Below, piece after piece: positions 58,137-64,000 of a DNA stretch of 64,000 nucleotides. The stretch is from assembly GCF_014207985.1 (NCBI RefSeq), contig NZ_JACHMI010000001.1, positions 2,091,001 to 2,155,000 of the forward strand, read 5' to 3'. The position numbers and the translations under genes were made by a program. The stretch comes from Nonomuraea rubra (GTDB taxonomy: Bacteria; Actinomycetota; Actinomycetes; Streptosporangiales; Streptosporangiaceae). The notes below the pieces were generated by a model. That model did not search any database. It had not been told where the DNA came from and worked only from the letters and a program-made list of their open reading frames with translations. The stretch's first letter is position 1; every line of letters begins with the position of its first letter.

Positions 58137-60176
58137 TCAGCCGTCGCTGGTTCCGTACAGTTCGCGTTGCCAGAGGTCCTCGCAGATGCGTTCGACGCCG
58201 GTGGTCAGATGGCGGCGGTAGGTGGTGAAGGGCAGGCCGAGCCGTTCGGCGGCGGCTTCCTGGTTGGGGACGCCGCGCAGGTAGGTGGTGTCCAGGGCAC
58301 GATGGAGCTTGCTCGCGCGCGGGTCCCGGCCCAGCCTGTGGATGGCCTCTTCCAGGCGTTCGCGCAGGGCCTGGACGGGGTCGGGATGCCCGGCGACCAG
58401 CCTGCCGCGCACCAGGGGATTGGCGGCCAGCTCGGAGGTACGTGACAGGTGCCGCAGGGCCTTGCGGACGGCGTCGGTGAACTCCGCCCGCGACAGGACC
58501 GCGAGTTCGGGCTCTCGTACGGAGGAGGCGGCGGCGGGTGTGTCGGCCGACATCAGCCGCTCCAGCCAGACCTGTGCGGGCAGGGCCCGCCAGTCGTGGG
58601 CGAACAGGGTGTATTCGCTGTCTCCCAGCCAGGTGTGCTCGTCGAGCTCGTACGGACTGTAGCGCCGGTAGTAGCCGACCCTGGGGTCGTCGGCGGGCAC
58701 GGCCATGAACGACCAGGCCATGCGTTCGGAGCGCAGGGAGTGGCCGACTCCGCGCCATTCCATCGCCGAGGACAGGCCGCGGCTCGCGTCGCGTACCCAG
58801 ATCCGGCCGACGCCCAGGTGCTCGCCCGGCCTCAGCGGGGCGACGGCCCGGGCATGGGTCCAGGCGGCGGCGACGACCGGGTCGGCCTTGGCCTCCTCGT
58901 CGCTGGGCCGGTCCAGGCGGAGCCAGACGCAGACGCCGGCCAGCTCGCCGGTCGCGGTGTGCCGGTAGAGGTGGAACGCCTCCGGCTGCCGGGTGGCCCA
59001 GAAGGCGACGGCGGCCGCCGACTCCCCGCTGTCGGCCTCGGCGACCAGAGCCACCGTGTTCCCGGTCTCCCCGGGACGGAACGCCTCCTCGTACACGTCG
59101 TCCTCCTGGTGCCAGAAGTCCCGCCCCGGCAGGGACCTGCGATGGTGGCGGAGGTAGAACAGGGAGCCGACGACCCGGAGCACGTCGGTGTCGGCCACCG
59201 TACGGACCTGGGCCATGAGGTGACCGCCGATGCGCTGCTGCAGCTCGGCGTAGCGCTGCGGGTCCCGCCAGCTCAGGTCGGCCCGCAGGATCTCGCGTAC
59301 CACGTCGTGCGGGTGCAGCCCCGGCGTCCCCGACTCCATGAACGGCAGCCGCCGCAGCCACGAGAACAGGGTGGCGGCGTCGTCGTAGGGCAGCACCGCG
59401 CGCAGCAGGTCCTCGGTCGTGACGTACGCCTGCGCGCAGACCTCCAGCGCGTGCCGGTGCGCGGGACTCGGCACCTCCCCCACGAGCTGGTCGAGCAGGG
59501 TGGCCACCACGTTCTGGGTCGGCTTCCAGCGCGAGCTCGCCCTCTCGTCCTTGATCGCCACCGCGGCGCCCAGGGACAGGGCCAGCGGGTGGCCGCCGGC
59601 GAAGGCCAGCAGCGACTCGCGCAGGCCGCCGACGGCCACGCCACGGGCCTCCAGCAGCGCCGCGGCGTCCGTGGGCGAGAGGTCACGCAGCGGCAGCACC
59701 ATCAGCGTGCCCGCCCAGGTGGGGTCGGCCTGCCACGTCAGGTCCGGCGGAACGCGCCCGGCCAGCACGACCAGCGCGCCGACCGGGATGCGGGGCAGGA
59801 ACCGCTCGCGCAGCCAGCCCTCCAGGCTCTGGATGTCCTCGAAGCTGTCGACGAGCAGCACGGCACGCTCATCGGCGAACACCGCCTCGGCGGCGGACTC
59901 GAACGCGGCCGGGGACGGGCCCAGCGTGCGCCCGTCCAGCAGCGTGACGCTGCGCTCGGCCGCCAGGGCCTCCTGTGCCAGCCGGCGCAGCAGCGCCGAC
60001 TTTCCGACCCCGCCAGGGCCGTGCACGAACAGCACCCTGCCACCGCTCCGCAGCGCTGCGCCGAAGGCGGCGAGCTCCTCCTGACGGCCGACGAACGTCC
60101 CATTCCCCGCGGCCAGCAGCCGCTGCCCGAGCAGGTCTGAACCCTGGTCGTTCACCGATCGCATACCGTTTATCAC
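58137..60176 (-). CDS. STAND-type P-loop protein with GNAT-like region and C-terminal HTH (679 aa)
   Basis: GTG 60176 follows GGAGAA. Same plan as the protein at 28192: 'FVGRQEELAAF', Walker A 'GPGGVGKS', Walker B 'AVLLVDSFE', 'FAGGHPLAL', and the winged-helix block 'LHPHDVVREILRADLSWRDP'. The GNAT-like region has 'LYRHTATGELAGVCVWLRLD', 'ADPVVAAAWTHARAVAPLRP', 'RIWVRDASRGLSSAMEWRGV' and 'YTLFAHDWRALP'. The C-terminal HTH is 'NQEAAAERLGLPFTTYRRHL', then TTGVERICEDLWQRELYG. It lies downstream of the 60263 gene on the same strand with an 86-bp gap, so the two form a tandem pair. Confidence 0.85.
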   Translation of the reverse strand: MINGMRSVNDQGSDLLGQRLLAAGNGTFVGRQEELAAFGAALRSGGRVLFVHGPGGVGKSALLRRLAQEALAAERSVTLLDGRTLGPSPAAFESAAEAVFADERAVLLVDSFEDIQSLEGWLRERFLPRIPVGALVVLAGRVPPDLTWQADPTWAGTLMVLPLRDLSPTDAAALLEARGVAVGGLRESLLAFAGGHPLALSLGAAVAIKDERASSRWKPTQNVVATLLDQLVGEVPSPAHRHALEVCAQAYVTTEDLLRAVLPYDDAATLFSWLRRLPFMESGTPGLHPHDVVREILRADLSWRDPQRYAELQQRIGGHLMAQVRTVADTDVLRVVGSLFYLRHHRRSLPGRDFWHQEDDVYEEAFRPGETGNTVALVAEADSGESAAAVAFWATRQPEAFHLYRHTATGELAGVCVWLRLDRPSDEEAKADPVVAAAWTHARAVAPLRPGEHLGVGRIWVRDASRGLSSAMEWRGVGHSLRSERMAWSFMAVPADDPRVGYYRRYSPYELDEHTWLGDSEYTLFAHDWRALPAQVWLERLMSADTPAAASSVREPELAVLSRAEFTDAVRKALRHLSRTSELAANPLVRGRLVAGHPDPVQALRERLEEAIHRLGRDPRASKLHRALDTTYLRGVPNQEAAAERLGLPFTTYRRHLTTGVERICEDLWQRELYGTSDG

Positions 60177-60262
60177 GACTTTCTCCGAAATTCTGGGCCA
60201 TCATCATTTCGCAAGCCTGCGATGCACCGCCGGGGCCGCGCAGGTCGCTGCAGTGCGGGCTC

Positions 60263-62314
60263 TCAGGCCCTCGCGGCCGCACCGTAGAGCTCCCGCTGCC
60301 ACAAATGCTGGCAAACGTGCTCGACGCCCGCGGTCAGGTGGCGGCGGTAGGTGGTGAAGGGCAGGCCGAGCCGTTCGGCGGCCAGCTCCTGTGTCGGGGC
60401 GCCGCCCATGAAGGTGGCGGTCAGCGCGCGGTGCAGCTTGGCGGAGCGGGGATCCCCATCGAGCGCTTCGATCGTCCCCTCCAGCAGCTCGCGCAGCGCC
60501 TCGGCAGGATCGCCGCCGGGGTGCTCGGCAACCAGCCGGGTACGGGTCAGCGGCGAGCCGGCCAGGGCCCCGGGGCGGGCCAGGTGCCGCAGAGCCTGGC
60601 GGACGGCCTCGGAGAACTCCTCCTGTGACAGCACCGCCAGCTCGTCCGCCTGCGGCTCGGACGGGTCCGGCACCGGCGTCCGGTTGAGCCGCCTCAGCCA
60701 CGACCGAGGCGGCACCGCACGCCAATCGTGCACGAACAAGGTGTACGACTGCCCGCCCATGCAGGCCACATCCGGGATCTCGCGCATGCCATGCCGGCGG
60801 CAGCTCTCCCTCCGGTCCCGGCCGGGGCCTCGAACCGCTATGCACGACCAGGCCATCCGCTCCGACCGCAGGCAGTCACCGATCACCCGCCACTGCACCA
60901 GGTCGGTGACCGGCGAGTTGCCCCGGTAGGCGGGCAGCACCCATGACCGGCCGACGGCCAGGTGCTCGCCCGCGCGCAAGGGCGAGGTGGCGCGCGCGTG
61001 CTCCCACGCCGCGGCCACGATCGGGTCGGCGGCGCACTCCTCGTCGTCCGGCGTCTCCAGCCGCAGCCACGCGTGGCAGGCCACCGGCTCCCCGGTCCCG
61101 GCCCGCCGGTAGACGCGGAAGGCCGCGGGCCGGCGTTCCAGCCAGAACGCGGCACAGGCGGCGGACTCCTCTCCTTCCGCCATGCGGGCCAGCCGCAGCA
61201 GCTTCTCGGCGTCCCCGGCCCGTAAGGCGCCCTCCTGGATCTCGCCCTCCTCGTACCAGCTGTGCGGCTCGATCATCGCGTTCTTGCCGCGGTACAGGTA
61301 GAACAGCGCCGTGACGGTGCTCAGCACGTCGGATTCCGCGGCCGTGCACACCTTCTCCGCCAGGGCCGTGTGGATGCGCTCGTGCATGGCCGCATAGCCC
61401 TGCGGGTCGCGCCAGCGCAGGTCGGCGTTCAGCACTTCCCGCACCACGTCGTGCGGATACAGGCCGAGACTGCTCGACTCCACGAACGGCAGCCGCCGTA
61501 GCCAGTCGAACAGCCGTCCCGCGTCTCCGGGCAGCGCGGCGCGCAGCAGGTCCTCGGTCGTCACGTACGCGTGCGCGCAGATCTCCAGCGCGTGCCGGTG
61601 CGCCCGGCTGGGAACCTCGCCCACGAGCTGGTCCAGCAAGGTCGCCACCACGTCGTGCTTGGGCGTCCACCGCGTGCTCGCGCCCCCGTCCTGCACCGCG
61701 ACCGCCGCTCCCAGCAGCAGCGCCAGCGGATGCCCGCCGGCGAAGGCCAGCAGCGGCTCGCGCAGCTCGTCCGCGACCCCGCAGCAGTCCATGAGAGCCT
61801 CGGCGTCCCGGGCGGGGAGGTCACGCAGCGCGAGCACCTCCAGCGCCCCCGCCCATCCCGGGTCGGCCCGCCACAGTACGTCCGGCGGGAGTCGTCCCGC
61901 GATCACCACGAGCGCGCCCACCGGCAGGCGGGGCAGGAACCTGTCGCGCAGCCACCCCTCCAGGCCCTGGACACGCTCCACGGTGTCCACGAACAGCACC
62001 GCCCGCTCGTCGCGCAGCACGGCCTCGGCCTGGGCCTGGGCCTCGGCCTCGGCCTCGGGTGCGGGCCCCAGCGTCCGGCCGTCCAGCTGGACGACCGGGC
62101 GCCCGGCCGACACGGCCTCCCGGGCGAACCGCCGCAGCAGCGCCGACTTCCCGATTCCTCCGGGACCATGAAGGTAGAGAACGTTGCACCGGCCCCCGGA
62201 CAGCGCGGCGCGGAAGATCGCGAGCTCTTCCCGGCGGCCCACGAACGCCGACTCGCGTGCCGCCTGCAGGCGCCGGCCCAGTAACTCGGAGTTTCCCTTT
62301 CTTCCCGACGGCAT
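60263..62314 (-). CDS. STAND-type P-loop protein with GNAT-like region and C-terminal HTH (about 683 aa)
   Basis: The frame stays open to 62422, but ATG 62314 ('MPSGRKGNSELLGRRLQAAR') aligns with the start of the 28192 paralogue ('MSSGSSGKSGLLGSRLEAAR'), so I use it; no strong ribosome-binding site supports either. Motifs: Walker A 'GPGGIGKS', Walker B 'AVLFVDTVE', 'FAGGHPLAL', 'LYPHDVVREVLNADLRWRDP', 'VLPAYRGNSPVTDLVQWRVI', 'YTLFVHDWRAVP' and 'TQELAAERLGLPFTTYRRHL'. An 'EAEAEAQAQAEA' run between Walker A and B comes from a 6-bp DNA repeat near 62030 and is absent from the paralogues. Confidence 0.83.
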   Translation of the reverse strand: MPSGRKGNSELLGRRLQAARESAFVGRREELAIFRAALSGGRCNVLYLHGPGGIGKSALLRRFAREAVSAGRPVVQLDGRTLGPAPEAEAEAQAQAEAVLRDERAVLFVDTVERVQGLEGWLRDRFLPRLPVGALVVIAGRLPPDVLWRADPGWAGALEVLALRDLPARDAEALMDCCGVADELREPLLAFAGGHPLALLLGAAVAVQDGGASTRWTPKHDVVATLLDQLVGEVPSRAHRHALEICAHAYVTTEDLLRAALPGDAGRLFDWLRRLPFVESSSLGLYPHDVVREVLNADLRWRDPQGYAAMHERIHTALAEKVCTAAESDVLSTVTALFYLYRGKNAMIEPHSWYEEGEIQEGALRAGDAEKLLRLARMAEGEESAACAAFWLERRPAAFRVYRRAGTGEPVACHAWLRLETPDDEECAADPIVAAAWEHARATSPLRAGEHLAVGRSWVLPAYRGNSPVTDLVQWRVIGDCLRSERMAWSCIAVRGPGRDRRESCRRHGMREIPDVACMGGQSYTLFVHDWRAVPPRSWLRRLNRTPVPDPSEPQADELAVLSQEEFSEAVRQALRHLARPGALAGSPLTRTRLVAEHPGGDPAEALRELLEGTIEALDGDPRSAKLHRALTATFMGGAPTQELAAERLGLPFTTYRRHLTAGVEHVCQHLWQRELYGAAARA

Positions 62315-62852
62315 GCGCTCAACTATTGCCTGCGAATCTTGCGAGAGTGTGAGGTGGCGCATTGTCGCAGCATTCATCGAACCGACCTGGGCTTTCATTC
62401 GGTAGATGCAGGAATCATGCATTCTGTGGCGTTGAGGTGATCTCGGCGTGATGGCTTATTGTGCCATCGGCATTCACGCCGATCTGATATCACGTCACTG
62501 GGCACACCCGTTGTCAGTTTTCATTGATGGCGCCGGCAGTAAGCATTTTCACTTCTGCGGGATTCGATGCGGGGCGCTGTTCCCGGGTTCAGACCTGATT
62601 ATGTGATCCCGGTCACACACAGCGGTGTCACGCTCTCTCTCGCGATGTGATCTCATGGCGTCGGGAATGGCTCGGGGCCGGGCAACGGCCAATGAGTGGA
62701 CAGGAAACCGGACTGGTCCCGTTGTCGCCGGAGGCACATGCTTTCCGTCAACGGTGGAGTCGCCTGTCGCATTCGAACCGATGATCACGGGGCATCCTGA
62801 GTCGAGGACCGGCCGCGTGCCACCCGGCGAGCCGATCAACGATGGGAGCAAT
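62315..62852. promoter_or_regulatory. Divergent promoter region, AT-richer near 62310-62560
   Basis: About 540 bp between two divergent genes. The STAND-gene side (62315-62560) is visibly less GC-rich than average, as is the region before the paralogue at 28192. I see no RNA gene or recognisable coding sequence. GGGAG at 62844-62848 is the ribosome-binding site of the rightward gene. Confidence 0.4.
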
Positions 62853-64000
62853 GTGCCAAGAAGAACTTCTCCGCTCGCCCTCGTCCTCGTGGCGATGGCG
62901 ACGTTGCTGGCCGCCACGACGTCGTGCGGGGCCGGCGGGACGGGGACCGGAGAGGAGGCCCCAGGCGCCGGCGGGAAGGGCGGCATCACCTGGGAGCCGT
63001 GCGAGGAGGAGCCCGCCGTCGAGTGCGGCAGGCTGGCTGTACCGATCGACTGGTCCAAGCCGGACGGCCCCAAGGTCGACCTGGCCCTTGCCCGGCGCAA
63101 GGCCACCGATCCCTCCGCGCGGATCGGATCCCTGCTGATCAACCCGGGCGGCCCCGGTAACTCCGGCGTGAACGGCATGTTCCGTCCCGCCGGCTTCAGC
63201 GCGGAAGTCCAGCGGCACTTCGACATCGTCGGCTACGACCCTCGCGGCGTCGCCCGCAGCGGCTCGGTGACCTGCTCGGCCTCGGTGTACAACGAGATGC
63301 CGAGCCCGATCATGACCAGCCAGGACGACTACGACAAGTGGATCTCCTTCAACAAGAGGCTGCACGCGGACTGCCGCAAGCGCACCGGCCCCCTGTACGA
63401 CCACCTCGACTCGCTCAACGTGGCACGTGACATGGACGCCATCCGCGCGGCGCTCGGGGATGACAAGCTGACCTCGTACGGCGTCTCCTACGGCACGCTC
63501 GCCCAGCAGATGTACGCCGAGCTGTTCCCGGACCGGATCCGGGCCATGGTGCTGGACGGCAGCATGGACCACAGCCTGGACGCCAAGGCGTTCCAGGTGA
63601 GCGAGGCGGCCGCCGTCCAGGACGGCTTCGACGAGTTCGTCGCCTGGTGCGAACGGGACACCGGGTGCGTCCTGCACGGGCGCGACGTCCGCGCGCTGTG
63701 GCAGGGACTGCTGGAGAAGGCGAGCCGCGGCGAGCTGTACTGGCCGGGCGTCACCGGCCGCCCGGTGAGCGCCCACAACCTCAGATGGCTGGGCGTGATC
63801 CTCAACGAGGCGCCCGACTGGCGGCTGGAGGCCCAGGTGCTCAACGCCCTGGACGGCGGGCCGGTGCCGGACAACATGCCGGGCCCTCCGGGTAACGGTC
63901 CCGTGAGCGGGAACACCGCCGAACTCCCCACCGCGATCCTCTGCTCGGACTTCGACCTGTCGCTGCGGGACTACGACGAGTACGCCGACGTGATGAGCGG
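62853..64000 (+). CDS. Exported S33-type alpha/beta-hydrolase peptidase, cut by window end
   Basis: The GTG at 62853 with GGGAG just upstream opens a frame that is still open at the window edge (382 codons seen). The N-terminus is a signal sequence with a possible lipobox Cys ('LLAATTSCGAGG'). The body matches the Streptomyces tripeptidyl-aminopeptidase/S33 group: 'ITWEPCEEEPAVECGRLAVP', 'LLINPGGPGNSGVNG', 'FDIVGYDPRGVARSGSVTCS', and the nucleophile elbow 'YGVSYGTLAQQMYAELFPDR'. The catalytic Asp and His lie beyond the edge. These enzymes remove short peptides from protein N-termini outside the cell. Confidence 0.88.
   Translation, partial: MPRRTSPLALVLVAMATLLAATTSCGAGGTGTGEEAPGAGGKGGITWEPCEEEPAVECGRLAVPIDWSKPDGPKVDLALARRKATDPSARIGSLLINPGGPGNSGVNGMFRPAGFSAEVQRHFDIVGYDPRGVARSGSVTCSASVYNEMPSPIMTSQDDYDKWISFNKRLHADCRKRTGPLYDHLDSLNVARDMDAIRAALGDDKLTSYGVSYGTLAQQMYAELFPDRIRAMVLDGSMDHSLDAKAFQVSEAAAVQDGFDEFVAWCERDTGCVLHGRDVRALWQGLLEKASRGELYWPGVTGRPVSAHNLRWLGVILNEAPDWRLEAQVLNALDGGPVPDNMPGPPGNGPVSGNTAELPTAILCSDFDLSLRDYDEYADVMS

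Noticed and set aside
58137..62314. Calling the STAND proteins ordinary LuxR/LAL regulators
   Set aside because: They lack the LuxR C-terminal signature and the TPR array, and instead share a GNAT-like region and a different terminal HTH.
1..64000. tRNA, rRNA, riboswitch or prophage genes
   Set aside because: Reading through the intergenic regions I found no cloverleaf-like stretch ending in the usual T-arm consensus, no rRNA sequence and no phage structural genes. A covariance-model search would be decisive but was not possible.

Overview
The window is high-GC DNA with GTG starts, twin-arginine and lipoprotein signals, two LAL-type LuxR regulators, F420-type luciferase-like oxidoreductases and many secreted proteins. 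This fits a large-genome actinomycete, most likely of the Streptosporangiales (Nonomuraea-like). The taxon is an inference from style, not a database result. The many decayed gene pieces (integrase, protein kinase, MocR-type aminotransferase, lipase and serine hydrolase fragments) suggest an accessory or arm region of the chromosome.

Layout. 0-4.4 kb: a 3'-truncated SMP-30-like secreted propeller, an XRE/MmyB-type regulator, integrase scraps, a small secreted peptide and an LLM oxidoreductase. 4.8-7.7 kb: a LAL regulator. 8.0-15.4 kb: an operon of four exported proteins: a subtilase-like protein with no visible catalytic domain, a sedolisin-like protein that has lost its catalytic residues, a propeller-like protein, and an intact S8 subtilase. 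15.8-21.0 kb: a CHRD protein, an SGNH hydrolase and much debris. 21.0-27.7 kb: a beta/gamma-crystallin-like secreted protein, a two-gene membrane system sharing a Gly/Gln-rich motif, a PQQ-propeller lipoprotein, a sulfatase and a decayed serine hydrolase. 28.2-36.5 kb: the first of three STAND-type P-loop proteins, an alcohol dehydrogenase, a second LAL regulator and an aldehyde dehydrogenase.

36.6-54.4 kb is the most coherent block and my leading candidate for an undescribed system. It holds a Gfo/Idh/MocA dehydrogenase, an NAD-dependent epimerase-like protein, two DHDPS/NAL-family aldolases, two DegT/StrS aminotransferases, a binding protein with two permeases of a carbohydrate-type ABC importer, a regulator with a C-terminal winged helix, and two mirror-image operons. 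Each mirror operon encodes a secreted beta-propeller, an amidohydrolase with its HxH metal motif and an amidohydrolase-like partner without it. Five copies of an 18-bp palindrome (best copy TTACGGTCTGGACCGTAA) lie in front of its transcription units, so the block is probably one regulon for uptake and breakdown of an unidentified sugar-like or amino-sugar-like compound.

54.4-64 kb: a paralogue of the crystallin-like protein, an intact paralogue of the truncated propeller at the left end, a flavin-reductase-like protein, a TPR-like protein, a second LLM oxidoreductase, two more tandem STAND paralogues, and the 5' part of an S33-type exported peptidase that runs off the right edge. The three STAND paralogues (682, 679 and about 683 aa) share an unusual order: P-loop ATPase, winged helix, GNAT-like region, C-terminal helix-turn-helix.
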